Source: Verrucomicrobiia bacterium (GTDB lineage: Bacteria; Verrucomicrobiota; Verrucomicrobiia; Verrucomicrobiales; DEV007). From it: 64,000 bases of DNA. Location: the NCBI GenBank assembly GCA_030425385.1, contig JAUIAH010000004.1, forward strand, positions 62,001 through 126,000. The letters run 5' to 3'. Below are positions 34,898 through 48,004 of this stretch, piece by piece. Each line of letters opens with the position of its first letter. Position 1 is the first letter of the stretch. A model generated the notes under the pieces. The model searched no databases. It was given only the letters and a program-made list of their open reading frames with translations, and had not been told where the DNA came from. The translations under genes were made by a program, and so were the position numbers.

Positions 34898-35104
34898 TCG
34901 GATTGGACGATTCTTGGAAGTTTTCCAGAATTTGAGAGTGATTGAGTTCGAGACAAATGGATCCTCGGCTGAGCAGCGTATTCCGCGGAAGTGGGCCGGG
35001 GGGGAGGCCCACACGATCTCCGTCTGACATCAATCTGATGAGTTTTTTTCACTTATGATGTCCAAAATCTGGGTGCCAGTAGAAGTAATAGTGAACCCCT
35101 ATCG

Positions 35105-35659
35105 ATGCAGCCTGATTCACAGCGTCTCCCAGCTTCGCCTCAAGCGTCGCGTGAGCAGTTTCTTTCGCTTTTTCTCAAGAGTGAGCGCGAGATCTACCGC
35201 TACGTTGCCGCGCTCGTGCCGAATCCCTCGGATGCGGATGACATCGTGCAGCAGACTGCCGTGGCGCTCTGGGAGAAGCATCACGAATACGATGCATCGA
35301 GGCCATTCACGCCGTGGGCGTGTCGATTCGCCTTGAACAAAGCGCGACAGTGGATCGATCGTCGGCAACGATGGAAGACATTGCTTGAGAATGGTTTGGC
35401 GGAGGAATTGGCGATTCGAAGATCCGAATTGCAGCCCGAGTGGGAAGCCAAACTCTCCCACCTCGACCGTTGTCTTGGCGAGTTGCCTGATCGCCAGCGG
35501 TCGCTCGTCGAGGGATTCTACTTCCGCCGGGAAGATATCGAGACGTTGGCCAAGAATGGTCGCCAGTCCGTCGCCGCTGCGTACAAGACGCTGCAGCGGA
35601 TTCGCATGAGCCTTCAGGCCTGTGTCGATGCCGCAACCGCCAGAGAGGAGACCGTCTAA
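35105..35659 (+). CDS. ECF sigma factor (paired with FecR-LamG)
   Basis: A 184-residue ECF sigma of the group common in planctomycetes and verrucomicrobia: FLKSEREIYRYVAALVPNPSDADDIVQQTAVALWEK, FTPWACRFALNKAR, and region 4 LPDRQRSLVEGFYFRREDIETLA. It is not closely similar to the two transfer-operon sigma factors. It lies 8 nt before the FecR gene, so this is a classical sigma/anti-sigma pair, probably controlling the downstream carbohydrate genes. Confidence 0.9.
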   Translation: MQPDSQRLPASPQASREQFLSLFLKSEREIYRYVAALVPNPSDADDIVQQTAVALWEKHHEYDASRPFTPWACRFALNKARQWIDRRQRWKTLLENGLAEELAIRRSELQPEWEAKLSHLDRCLGELPDRQRSLVEGFYFRREDIETLAKNGRQSVAAAYKTLQRIRMSLQACVDAATAREETV

Positions 35660-35667
35660 AGCGAATC

Positions 35668-37323
35668 ATGGCGCTCGCGTTCCCATCGGATCAATTCGAC
35701 GACGTGGTCGCCGCGGTTTGTCACGGCACGGTCACCGAGGAAGAGGCGCGGATGCTGAACGCGTTGCTGCTTCGAGATCATGAAGCGCGAGATGAGTATC
35801 TTCTACGCTTGGAGTTGCACGCACGACTGGCATCAGATCCCGACCTCTTCCCAGCTGCGAATAAGACTTTGCCCGATGTGGTGCCGCCTCGGCGCTGGCC
35901 GCTTGCCTTCGCATGGGGAGTGGCAGCAGTTGCCCTGATCACCGCACTAGCGTTAGTGATCTGGTGGCCGCGGACGGAGGAACCGCTTGCGGCAGGGGTG
36001 GTCGGTGGTGCTGAGAACACGTCAGTGGCCATGCTGGATTTGGCCGTGGATGTGGAATGGGCGGCGCGTGACTATGCAATGGGTGAGCCCTTGGATCCCG
36101 GGCCTTTAGAAATTAGAGAGGGGTTTGTTCGAATCGTTCTCTACAGTGGCGCCCGAATCGTCGTCAAAGGCCCCGCGCAGATCCATATCACGTCTCAATC
36201 GGAACTAAGCTGCACCTATGGTGAATTGACGGCCCAAGTGCCACCGCAAGCCAAAGGCCTGGTGCTGCACACGCCTCATGCCGCAATCGAGGATCTAGGC
36301 ACCGAGTTCGGAGTGGTCGTTGGAGAAGACGAGACCGCTCTCCATGTGCTAGAAGGGAGTGTTGCGGTGACGACTGCTGATGAGAGTCGGCAGCGATTGT
36401 TCCAAACTGGTGCGGCCGCAATCGTCGACGCTACGGGGCAAATGGCCGATCACCCGTTTGATCGGGCTCGATTCCAATCTCACTTTGATCTCGAATCGAA
36501 GTCAGCCGATGTGGCCTCGCATCGGATGGAAGAGTGGCGCGCTGCTAGTGATCTTAAGCAAGAAGATCCGTCCCTCTTGGTGTACTTTGACTTTGAATCG
36601 CAGGGCGAAAGTGATCCGTGGCAGCTTCGCAATAAAGGCAATCCTCCTGTTCGTGGAGTGACACATGCGACGATCGTGGGATGCGAGAGCTCTGCCGGTC
36701 GCTGGCCCGGTAAGGGCGCTTTGGAGTTTCAAAGCGTGAACGACCGCTTGCGCTTCCGCATTCCCGGGAGCTACGAGGAATTGACGCTTGCTGCGTGGGT
36801 TTGCATTCGAGGGCTCGATCGAAAGATCAATTCGCTATTCATGAGTGATGGCTTCGCAGCGGGAACCACACACTGGCTCATCCGGGAGGATGGCGTCCTG
36901 GGGCTCACGGTAATCGGGCGTCGGCCAGGAAGTTACCAAATCCTGGCCACCCCACCCGAGATCACGCTTGAGCATTTCGGGCGGTGGCTTCATCTCGCGG
37001 TGGTGCTCGATGGCGAGGGCGGACACGTTCGGCATTATATCAATGGCAAACGTGTCCATGAGAATCCGCTAGACATTCCTCCGCCGTATCGCATCGGCTC
37101 AGCCGAATTGGGCAATTGGAATGCTGATGGTTTCGGAAGCCCGAGCGAGAATCCGGCACTGATTCGAAATTTCAGCGGAGCGATGGATGAGTTCTTTCTC
37201 TTTAGCCGGGCCTTGAATGATGTGGAGATCAGTATGCTTTATGAAGAGGGAAGCCCTCAGCACCTCCGTAGCACTTTCCCCACCGATCAAGGGCGGAACC
37301 CTGACGAACCAACGAGTCCATGA
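35668..37323 (+). CDS. FecR-domain anti-sigma protein with LamG domain
   Basis: A 551-residue protein: cytoplasmic anti-sigma-like N terminus (FDDVVAAVCHGTVTEEEARML), a membrane segment at about residues 76-94, a FecR domain (residues about 130-260, with SGARIVVKGPAQIHITSQ, GLVLHTPHAAIEDLGTEFGV and LHVLEGSVAV), then a LamG/concanavalin-like domain (LTLAAWVCIRGLDRK, GRWLHLAVVLDGEGG, FSGAMDEFFLFSRALND). The LamG part may bind a polysaccharide outside the cytoplasm and signal inward to the adjacent sigma factor. Confidence 0.9.
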   Translation: MALAFPSDQFDDVVAAVCHGTVTEEEARMLNALLLRDHEARDEYLLRLELHARLASDPDLFPAANKTLPDVVPPRRWPLAFAWGVAAVALITALALVIWWPRTEEPLAAGVVGGAENTSVAMLDLAVDVEWAARDYAMGEPLDPGPLEIREGFVRIVLYSGARIVVKGPAQIHITSQSELSCTYGELTAQVPPQAKGLVLHTPHAAIEDLGTEFGVVVGEDETALHVLEGSVAVTTADESRQRLFQTGAAAIVDATGQMADHPFDRARFQSHFDLESKSADVASHRMEEWRAASDLKQEDPSLLVYFDFESQGESDPWQLRNKGNPPVRGVTHATIVGCESSAGRWPGKGALEFQSVNDRLRFRIPGSYEELTLAAWVCIRGLDRKINSLFMSDGFAAGTTHWLIREDGVLGLTVIGRRPGSYQILATPPEITLEHFGRWLHLAVVLDGEGGHVRHYINGKRVHENPLDIPPPYRIGSAELGNWNADGFGSPSENPALIRNFSGAMDEFFLFSRALNDVEISMLYEEGSPQHLRSTFPTDQGRNPDEPTSP

Positions 37324-37369
37324 AACGAATCAGTCAGCGCCAAGTCACGAATCAACAAAACCGAGAAGC

Positions 37370-38458
37370 ATGAAACTTAGAACGAAAGCGAGAAACATGA
37401 CTGCGAGGCTGCTTGCAGTGGTGGGGATTATCTCGACGGCGTACGGCCAAGAGGGACGGCAGCGCGATCCGCAGGTTGTCTCACCTGAAGTACGTGAGGA
37501 CGGTAAGGTGGTGTCTCGGCTATCGGCACCTGACGCCGAATCGGTGCGCTTGGCTAGTCCCTCGGAGTCACCGCAGACGAAGCCGACGTCCTTCGGGCAA
37601 GACATTCAAGAAAAGTCACCCCTCGTTGTGATCGAGGACGGAGGCACTGGCCCTTATCCGGCGGTTGCCACCGAAGCCTGGACGCTTCCCGGAATGACGA
37701 TCTTCCGTCCCCGCGATCTTACGCCCTTCGGGCGAAGCGAGCCGCTGCCGATCTTGTTGTGGGGCAATGGTGCCTGTGCCAACACGACGCAGGAACACAA
37801 GAACTTCCTCAGTGAGCTCGCCTCGCACGGCTACGTCATCGTGGCCATCGGCTTGCTCGATCAGATCGAGGAGCGCGGTGAAGCCTCCCGCCAGAAGACG
37901 GAGCCAAGCCAGCTTCTCACCGGGCTCGACTGGATACTCGCCGAGAATCAATCGACCGAGAGCATCTACTTCGGCAAGGTCGATGCCACAAAGATCGCCT
38001 CGATGGGCATGTCCTGTGGCGGCCTCCAGGCCATCCACGTTGCCGCAGATCCTCGCATCACCACCACCGTGGTATGCAACAGCGGCGTGCTTCCCGAACC
38101 CTCACCACTACCCGGCATGCCCCCCCTTTCCAAGGACGCCCTAAAGGAGTTCCACGGCCCGGTTCTCTACCTCATGGGTGGCCCCTCAGATATCGCCTAC
38201 AAGAACGCCATGGATGACTTCTCCCGCGTAGACCATGTTCCCATCGTGATGACGAATCTCGACGTTGGCCACGGCGGCACATACGCCCGTCCCCATGGCG
38301 GTGAGTATAGCCCTGTCGCCCTTGCTTGGCTTGATTGGCAGCTAAAGGGTAAGAATGAAGCCTCGGGGATGTTCCTAGGCGATGACAGCCAGTTGAAGCG
38401 CGACCCCGAGTGGACGGTCGATACCAAAAATTTCGAGAAACTGCCAAGCCTTCGCTAA
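37370..38458 (+). CDS. Secreted alpha/beta hydrolase
   Basis: A 362-residue protein (ATG 37370, 51 codons inside the open frame) with a signal peptide ending near AYGQ, then an alpha/beta-hydrolase core: LPILLWGNGACANTT, HGYVIVAIGL, the nucleophile elbow GMSCGG (Cys in the nucleophile position instead of Ser) and a late DVGHGGTY with the catalytic His. Cys at the elbow resembles dienelactone-hydrolase-type enzymes. It precedes the esterase-xylanase, so an ester substrate from plant polysaccharides is likely. Confidence 0.75.
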   Translation: MKLRTKARNMTARLLAVVGIISTAYGQEGRQRDPQVVSPEVREDGKVVSRLSAPDAESVRLASPSESPQTKPTSFGQDIQEKSPLVVIEDGGTGPYPAVATEAWTLPGMTIFRPRDLTPFGRSEPLPILLWGNGACANTTQEHKNFLSELASHGYVIVAIGLLDQIEERGEASRQKTEPSQLLTGLDWILAENQSTESIYFGKVDATKIASMGMSCGGLQAIHVAADPRITTTVVCNSGVLPEPSPLPGMPPLSKDALKEFHGPVLYLMGGPSDIAYKNAMDDFSRVDHVPIVMTNLDVGHGGTYARPHGGEYSPVALAWLDWQLKGKNEASGMFLGDDSQLKRDPEWTVDTKNFEKLPSLR

Positions 38459-42046
<3,588 letters not shown>

Positions 42047-42081
42047 TTCCAGATCTCAAAACCTTTCCTTTCTAACAAGAT

Positions 42082-45000
42082 ATGATCTTCCCAAACACCC
42101 GCTTCGGGGTTCGCCGTTTATTCATGGGTTCGCTCGTTGCTACAACGGCCGCCTTCGGGCAGGGCTCCGACTTTGAGGATACTCAGTTCGAGCCCAAGGA
42201 GGGCCTGCCGCCATTCGAGTATATGGAAGCTCCGGCACCACTTCCCAACTACGTCCCGGACGCACGCTGGGGAACATTGGGAGATCCGATCACGACCATG
42301 CAGAAACCTCTGTCCCCAGAGGAATCGATGAAGCATCTGGTGACGTTCCCTGAGTTTGAGATTTCGATGTTTGCTTCCGAGCCTGACATCTACAAGCCGC
42401 TTTGGCTGGCGTTTGATCACAAGGGGCGCGCATGGATTTCGGAAACGATCGACTACCCGAATGAGCTGCAATCACTTGGTGAGGGACGCGATCGATTGAA
42501 GATTGTGGAAGATACGGATGGGGACGGTAAGGCGGATAAGTTCACCGTCTTTGCGGACAACCTTAGCATTCCCACCAGTTTTGTGTTCTCAAATGGCGGC
42601 GTCATTGTGGTGCATTCAGGACGGACGGAGTTCTTTAAGGACACCGATGGCGATGATCGTGCGGACGAACGCAAGGTTCTCTTTGAAGGATGGAGCATGC
42701 GGGACACGCATGCTACCGTGAGTCACTTGCGCTACGGCTTCGACAATTGGATTTGGGGAACGGTGGGCTACTCCGGGTTCGAAGGTGAGGTTGGTGGCCA
42801 ACGCGTGCGTTTCGGGCAGGGTATCTTCCGCTTCAGACCTGACGGGTCGGCACTTGAGTTTATTCGTTCCAGCAACAACAACACTTGGGGACTCAGCCTA
42901 ACAGAGGACAACATCGTCATTGGGTCGACGGCAAACGGCAATGCGAGCATGTATATGCCGATCCCGAACCGCTACTATGAGGCGGTCAGTGGTTGGTCGG
43001 CGGCGCGTTTGGAGTTCATCGCCAGTAGCCAGAACATCTATCCCATCACGAAGAAAGTACGGCAGGTCGACTATCACGGTCGCTACACGGCGGGAAGTGG
43101 AAGTTCGATCTACACCGCTCGCAGTTTTCCAAAAGCCTTTTGGAACCGCGCTCAGTTCGTGGCCGAGCCAACAGGGCATTTGTTAGGCTTGTTCTTCCTG
43201 GAGCGCGAGGGTGCCGACTTCACGGCACAAAACTCGCGAAACCTGCTTGCGAGTGATGATGAGTGGACATCGCCAATCTACGCGGAATTGGGCCCTGACG
43301 GAGCATTGTGGGTGGCGGATTGGTACAACTACATTATTCAGCATAACCCGACTCCACGAGGATTCGAGACAGGCAAGGGAGCTGCCTATGAAACGCCCCT
43401 CCGCGACAAGACCCACGGTCGCCTCTATCGAGTGAGCTACAAAGATGGCAAGCCTTCGACCGGAGAGACGCTCGATCCAACGAATCCGGAAACGCTGCTC
43501 GCAGCCTTACGCAATGACAACATGCTCTGGCGCATGCACGCTCAGCGATTGCTCGTGGAGCGCTGTCAATTGGATGTTGTTCCTCAGTTAGTATCCCTCA
43601 TTGAAGATCAGGCCACCGATGAACTCGGCTTGAACCCTGCGGCGATTCACGCCCTGTGGGTCATGCATGGATTAGATGCTCTTGGTGGATCTCACCAGAG
43701 TGCGAACGAAGCCGGTGTGGCGGCCTTGAAGCATCCGTCGGCGAGTGTGCGCCGTGCGGCATTGATGGTGTTGCCAAGAAGCGAAGCCACGCTCAACGCA
43801 ATGTTAGAAGGAAATCTTCTCGATGATGAAGACGCCCAAGTGCGGATGGCGGCGTTCCTCGCCCTTTCAGAACTCCCAGCCAGTGAGTCCGCCGCGAAAG
43901 CGGTCTGGGATGCCGTCAAAGATCCGAAGAATGCAGACGACCGTTGGATTGCGGATGCGGCCACGGCTGCAGCAGCAAAGAACGATAGCGCTTTTATCAA
44001 GGCCTTCCTTTCCAGTGCCGAGTCGGACGTTTCAAAGACGAATGATCGCTTGAGCGCTCTGGTGAAGGTGGTGACACGACATCACGCCGAACGTGGGAGT
44101 GAGGGAAACATTGTCGCCACACTTTCCAGTCTCAAGGGGGCGGCTCCCGAAGCCGCGACGATCGTGTTGGATGGACTTTCTGATGGCTGGCCCGAAGACG
44201 CAGTTCCCGAGCTTTCAAGCGAAGACAAAGCACAACTGGAGACGGTCATGGAATCTCTCCCGGAAAGCATGCGCGATCGCCTGTTGAGTTTAGCATCGCG
44301 TTGGAATGTGCCAGATTTGTTTCCTGGTCGGCTGGAGTCCGTTCTGAGTTCGCTAAGAGAACAGGTTGAGGACACCTCAGCTGAGGAGGTTGTTAGGGCC
44401 GCGGCTGCCAGCCGTTGGATAGGTCTCGATGACCGCACGGAAGTCGCGAAAGAAATCCTCGGTCAGATCTCGCTTCTGACTGAGCCATCATTATCGACCG
44501 CTTTGATCAACGCCTTGTCCGATAGCCGAAGTGATTCGATGGGCGCTGCCATCATCGGACACTGGCAGAGTCTCACGCCTGCTGTGCGCCGCGTTGCGAC
44601 CGGTGTGTTAGTCAGGCGCCCGGAGTGGGCGTTGGCGTTGTTGGATGCTATTCAAGATGAGAGCATCGATCGCGCGGATGTCGCGCCCGAATACTGGGCT
44701 CAACTGCGGCGCAACCGGAATCGCCGGGTCGCGGGTCGCGCAAACCGGCTCGCCGATGCCGTACTTTCCGTGTCTGCGGATCGGGCGGCGGTCGTCGAGC
44801 GTCTCATGCCTTTGGCCAAAGCGAAGGGAGATGCCACACGAGGGAAGGAAGTCTATGCGACTAGCTGCGCTGTCTGTCATATGATTGGCAAGGAGGGCGG
44901 CAAGGTAGGGCCGGATTTGACTGGCATTCACGCTAGGGATCGCGCCGACATCCTGTTAGAAATTCTCGATCCAAATCGGTCAGTGGAAGCCAACTATCGA

Positions 45001-45234
45001 CTTTGGACGGTCACGCTGAAAGATGGCAACTCCTATGCGGGTCGACTTGAAGCGGAAACGCAAACGACCATCGAGTTGCTTGACGTCGCTGCCCAGAAAC
45101 ATGTCATCCAACGCAAGGATATCGAAACGATCAACGTTCTTCCGCAGTCGATCATGCCAATCGGATTCGAGGCCCTTCCAGAAGATGATCTTAAGGGTCT
45201 GCTAGAGTATCTCGCGCAGCCTCACGATCATTAG
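42082..45234 (+). CDS. PVC-type membrane-bound dehydrogenase with HEAT-like region and cytochrome c
   Basis: A 1050-residue exported protein (signal to about residue 26). N-terminal beta-propeller (FEISMFASEPDIYKPLWLAFDHKGRAWISE, KIVEDTDGDGKADKFTVFADNL, GALWVADWYNYIIQHNPTP), a helical HEAT-repeat-like middle (residues about 470-900), then a cytochrome c domain with CAVCH near residue 930 and the C-terminal GPDLTGI and ILDPNRSVEANYRLWTV block found in many PVC proteins of this family. Electron transfer from sugar or alcohol oxidation is inferred; the substrate is unknown. It follows the xylanase gene by 35 nt and is probably in the same operon. Confidence 0.9.
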   Translation: MIFPNTRFGVRRLFMGSLVATTAAFGQGSDFEDTQFEPKEGLPPFEYMEAPAPLPNYVPDARWGTLGDPITTMQKPLSPEESMKHLVTFPEFEISMFASEPDIYKPLWLAFDHKGRAWISETIDYPNELQSLGEGRDRLKIVEDTDGDGKADKFTVFADNLSIPTSFVFSNGGVIVVHSGRTEFFKDTDGDDRADERKVLFEGWSMRDTHATVSHLRYGFDNWIWGTVGYSGFEGEVGGQRVRFGQGIFRFRPDGSALEFIRSSNNNTWGLSLTEDNIVIGSTANGNASMYMPIPNRYYEAVSGWSAARLEFIASSQNIYPITKKVRQVDYHGRYTAGSGSSIYTARSFPKAFWNRAQFVAEPTGHLLGLFFLEREGADFTAQNSRNLLASDDEWTSPIYAELGPDGALWVADWYNYIIQHNPTPRGFETGKGAAYETPLRDKTHGRLYRVSYKDGKPSTGETLDPTNPETLLAALRNDNMLWRMHAQRLLVERCQLDVVPQLVSLIEDQATDELGLNPAAIHALWVMHGLDALGGSHQSANEAGVAALKHPSASVRRAALMVLPRSEATLNAMLEGNLLDDEDAQVRMAAFLALSELPASESAAKAVWDAVKDPKNADDRWIADAATAAAAKNDSAFIKAFLSSAESDVSKTNDRLSALVKVVTRHHAERGSEGNIVATLSSLKGAAPEAATIVLDGLSDGWPEDAVPELSSEDKAQLETVMESLPESMRDRLLSLASRWNVPDLFPGRLESVLSSLREQVEDTSAEEVVRAAAASRWIGLDDRTEVAKEILGQISLLTEPSLSTALINALSDSRSDSMGAAIIGHWQSLTPAVRRVATGVLVRRPEWALALLDAIQDESIDRADVAPEYWAQLRRNRNRRVAGRANRLADAVLSVSADRAAVVERLMPLAKAKGDATRGKEVYATSCAVCHMIGKEGGKVGPDLTGIHARDRADILLEILDPNRSVEANYRLWTVTLKDGNSYAGRLEAETQTTIELLDVAAQKHVIQRKDIETINVLPQSIMPIGFEALPEDDLKGLLEYLAQPHDH

Positions 45235-45314
45235 CGATTACTTCTTAGAACGCCCGATCGTGTAGCGATTCTCAATCAAGGGTGCTGGTAATGCTCCTAT
45301 CTTCGTGCCTTCTG
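45235..45314. other. Short spacer after the dehydrogenase gene
   Basis: No gene or clear terminator seen. Confidence 0.4.
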
Positions 45315-45440
45315 TTGGAGGGATGAGCCGAGATGAGGCAGAGCTGACAGAGGCATTCGGATTGGGCTACGAGGGGAGATGCACCACACATTGTTTCTCC
45401 GACCTTTCCGGACTTGGCTTTCCATGGTCAGTAGTTCACT
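45315..45440 (-). pseudogene. Remnant of the 5' end of the Ser/Thr kinase gene
   Basis: Aligns with 34768-34876. TTTCTCCGACC and GGCTTTCCATGGTCAGTAG are nearly unchanged, and ATG-GAA-AGC-CAA recreates the MESQ start. In another frame it still gives CLCQLCLISAHPSN, matching [14 protein letters not shown] of the zinc ribbon. Frameshifts and small deletions have destroyed it, and of the shared 31-nt element only the right half survives. With the intact kinase start it brackets the 35-45 kb carbohydrate block. Confidence 0.85.
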
Positions 45441-46330
45441 CTTTTGCGATGAGTGGAGGTGAAGCGGTTTGGAGGGAGAGGTCTCTCCCTTCGCGCCTAC
45501 TGCGTGCGGCGCGACCCTCTCTGCGGGACACCCGCAACGCCCGATCCGCTTCGCGGCAATTCTTTATGCGCTGACGCGTTTTGTTTGGATGCATGGATGA
45601 CTTTCCACTCCGCCCCCACCGCAGAACCGTCGTGGATGCGTGCGCTGCTTCGTTCCAGCGGCGCGGGGGCTGGGTTTCCGCTTCCAGCTTCGCTTCTCTC
45701 GCATCCACGACCGTTCTTCCTCCGCGACACGCCACCCGCCGTTGATCGGCAGCACCCGGTTTCACCCGGTGCCGGAGATTTGGAAGCTCCGCGCCGCACG
45801 GGACGCCAGGGCCCACCACGATCCAGACCCAGCCCTCGCGTCCCGCGTGCCATGGTTTGGGCTTCGCCTTTGGAGTGAGGGGTCTTGCACCGTGATGCAA
45901 CCAGCCGGGAGACGACCACCGCGTTCCCACCCCTCGTCTCCCGGCTGGTTCCACACCGTGCGCTTTCTGAAGTCAGCCTCCCGTTGGTCGGTAGGTGATT
46001 TTGGAGAAGCTCCGCACCCCGCACGGACGGTTGGGCGTCCACGGGAAAATGGGTATCCCAGAGGGAGCCCTCCTTCCCTACGGCATTTTCCCTTAGGACG
46101 CCTGCACCGATCCGCGCCTCTCGCTTCGCGTCCTTTTTCTCTCGAAAAAATGTTTTTTCTATCCGCCCTTCTTTCTTTCCTCATGGCTGACGCCGCTTCC
46201 TTTATCCTTCTTAGTTGCTTGTTAGTCGCAACCGCATCTCTCGGCTCGTTGGCCGAGGGTGGTTCGGATCAGGTGGCTTGTTTTGGCGAAACAAACGGCT
46301 CTCGGGATGCTTGTTAGGTTCTGGAATGCG
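45441..46330. other. Structured non-coding region (possible structured RNA or origin)
   Basis: About 890 bp with overlapping open frames on both strands but no convincing gene. It contains a dense set of perfect inverted repeats: GGGAGAG/CTCTCCC (45474-45489), CGCGCC/GGCGCG (45492-45513), TGCGGG-ACA-CCCGCA (45522-45536), GTCGTGGATGCG/CGCATCCACGAC (45629-45640 with 45700-45711), a nested stem GGGACGC-c-AGGGC / GCCCT-c-GCGTCCC (45800-45844), a 17-bp stem (45899-45950) and GGGAAAATG/CATTTTCCC (46043-46092). The orderly series of local and nested stems suggests a folded RNA or a replication/transfer origin. It directly precedes the SSB-DUF932 operon. Confidence 0.65.
45899..45950. repeat. 17-bp perfect inverted repeat (hairpin)
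   Basis: AACCAGCCGGGAGACGA (45899-45915) and its exact complement (45934-45950) around an 18-nt loop. The strongest single hairpin in the structured region. No U-tract follows, so it is not a simple rho-independent terminator. Confidence 0.85.
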
Positions 46331-46340
46331 TGCGCGTAAT

Positions 46341-46357
46341 GCATTGTTTATCAATGC
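46341..46357. promoter_or_regulatory. Inverted repeat upstream of the SSB operon
   Basis: GCATTG-TTTAT-CAATGC in an AT-rich segment about 45 nt before the -35 box. Possible operator. Confidence 0.35.
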
Positions 46358-46391
46358 TTTATAGATGTATTTTTCTTCAATGTATCACTCG

Positions 46392-46426
46392 ATTTTCATT
46401 GAAAATGTTCATTAGAACACTATACT
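46392..46426 (+). promoter_or_regulatory. Promoter of the SSB-DUF932 operon with overlapping palindrome
   Basis: TTGAAA (46399-46404), 16 nt, TATACT (46421-46426): a good sigma-70-like promoter. The -35 box lies in the palindrome ATTTTCA-T-TGAAAAT (46392-46406), and GTTC-ATTA-GAAC (46407-46418) fills the spacer, so a repressor probably acts here. A hairpin GAGAGC/GCTCTC (46441-46461) lies in the leader. This operon lacks the 31-nt element. Confidence 0.6.
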
Positions 46427-46508
46427 ATTCTTACCACTTTGAGAGCGCATGAGGTGCTCTCACTTACAAACACAAAAAACCACATACCTACCTGAAAGGA
46501 ACCTACCC

Positions 46509-46862
46509 ATGTTCACGAAGAACCACATCCAATTGACCGGTAATATCGCGAAAGCTGCAGTGACTCGCCAAGCTGGTGAAACCACGGTGACGCGCGCTCG
46601 CTTGATCCACAATGAGACGGTGCGCAATGCCGATGGCGACACGACGGAACGGCTGGTGGCCGTTGACCTCGATATCTGGGGAGCACGGGGCGAGGCGTTC
46701 GCCAAGCACGTCACGACCAAGGTGCCTGTTTGCATCGAAGGACGCTTGCAGCTCGACCAGTGGGAACACGAAGGCCAGAAGCATTCGCGCCTGCTGGTGC
46801 GGGTGGATGACTGGCAGTTCCTTGCCGCGAAGCCTAGCGAGAAGGAGGAGAAAGCGGCCTAA
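46509..46862 (+). CDS. Single-stranded DNA-binding protein, second copy
   Basis: A 117-residue OB-fold protein: MFTKNHIQLTGNIAKAAVTR, TVTRARLIHNETV, LVAVDLDIWGARGEAFAKHV and VCIEGRLQLDQWEHEG. Clear paralogue of the SSB at 21402-21758. The ATG at 46509 has a strong ribosome binding site (GAAAGGA). It is controlled by a housekeeping-like promoter, in contrast to the transfer-operon copy, so the two may serve different stages. Confidence 0.87.
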   Translation: MFTKNHIQLTGNIAKAAVTRQAGETTVTRARLIHNETVRNADGDTTERLVAVDLDIWGARGEAFAKHVTTKVPVCIEGRLQLDQWEHEGQKHSRLLVRVDDWQFLAAKPSEKEEKAA

Positions 46863-46966
46863 CGAACGACCGCTAATTACAAACCACATGGCAAGCGCGG
46901 GGAGGGGCTGCAACCCCTTCCCGCCAGAGCCTCAAAACCTAACTACGTCAGAAAACGGAAGCGATA

Positions 46967-47731
46967 ATGAAACTCAATAATCTTTACTTACACTGTGGCG
47001 GGTCGCTTGTCGAGCCCGAGGAACTGGAACGCGTGAAGACGCCGGAAGCGGTGGGACGTTGGCAGCCGGTAGGCCATGCCTCCTTGGCCGCGCAGGTGCG
47101 CCGGGGATTGCAAGACGCCGGCATGGAGATCCTGAACGAAGCCCATGCCTTGAACCGTGCCGGGGCCCAGTACTTTGGATTGATGCAAGTGGCCGTGGAT
47201 GGTCAAGAAGGTGACCAATGGGGAACGATCGTTGGCTTGCGCAATTCGCACGACAAGCGCTTTCCCGCAGCGTTGGCCATGGGTTCCAGCGTGTTCGTTT
47301 GCGACAACACGTCTTTTTCCGGAGAGGTGGTGTTGGCGCGACGCCACACGACGAATATCTTGCGCGACCTTCCGGAGGTGACCACGCGAGCCATTGGTAA
47401 GTTGTCAGACTTTGTTGGCATGACTGAACGTCGAGCGAGTCTCTACCAGGAACGGGAAATGGGCAATGCGGAAGCGCATGACCTCATCGTGAGGGCACTG
47501 GATGCGCGGGCGATCACGACCACGATGGTGCCGAAGGTGCTGGAGCAATGGCGGGTGCCGAAGCATCCGGAGTTCAATGACCGCAATTTGTGGTCGCTTT
47601 ACAACGCCTTCACCGAGACGTTGAAGGGTGGCTTGATGCAGTTGCCTCGACGCAGCGAGGCCTTGCATGGCGTGTTGGATGGCGCGGCACAAGCGGCAGG
47701 TGCGGACTCGTCGCTGGCGTTGCCCGCCTAA
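46967..47731 (+). CDS. DUF932-like phage/plasmid protein
   Basis: A 254-residue protein. RWQPVGHASLAAQVRRGLQDAGMEI, GLRNSHDKRFPAALAMGSSVFVCDNTSFSGEVVLARRHT and the late helical region correspond to the DUF932 type found on plasmids, phages and ICEs. Function unknown; several members are co-encoded with SSB or repair proteins. 104 nt after the SSB gene, likely same transcript. Confidence 0.75.
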   Translation: MKLNNLYLHCGGSLVEPEELERVKTPEAVGRWQPVGHASLAAQVRRGLQDAGMEILNEAHALNRAGAQYFGLMQVAVDGQEGDQWGTIVGLRNSHDKRFPAALAMGSSVFVCDNTSFSGEVVLARRHTTNILRDLPEVTTRAIGKLSDFVGMTERRASLYQEREMGNAEAHDLIVRALDARAITTTMVPKVLEQWRVPKHPEFNDRNLWSLYNAFTETLKGGLMQLPRRSEALHGVLDGAAQAAGADSSLALPA

Positions 47732-47756
47732 CGTCTACACAAGAAAGGATCAGACC

Positions 47757-47936
47757 ATGACGGTTTCACAACCTCAGGAGACAGCGACGATTACTTGGCG
47801 CGGAGAAGTCTACCCGCGACCTTCGGACGAATCGCTTGAGTTCTGGAGTCTCGATAGCGTTTGCGAAACGCCGGATGGCGATATTGTCGAACCGGATCAT
47901 TCCGATAGTTGGCTGAGCCTGCTAGGGTTGATCTAA
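47757..47936 (+). CDS. Small acidic protein of unknown function
   Basis: A 59-residue acidic protein (TITWRGEVYPRPSDESLEFWSLDSVCETPDGDIVEPDH). Strong ribosome binding site (AAGAAAGGA) 8 nt before the ATG and 25 nt after the DUF932-like gene. Acidic small proteins beside DUF932 genes on mobile elements could be anti-restriction or DNA-mimic proteins; that is only a guess. Confidence 0.55.
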   Translation: MTVSQPQETATITWRGEVYPRPSDESLEFWSLDSVCETPDGDIVEPDHSDSWLSLLGLI

Positions 47937-48004
47937 CGCTCTAACTGCAATGCTCTTTCATTGTAATTAGTGATCATTTGCATCGGGCTGTCCAAGGTGG
48001 TTGA

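Noticed and set aside
45441-46317. Several open frames of 140-225 codons on both strands
   Set aside because: They overlap one another on both strands, have low-complexity Arg/Pro/Ser composition, and the region is full of inverted repeats; better explained by high GC and structure.
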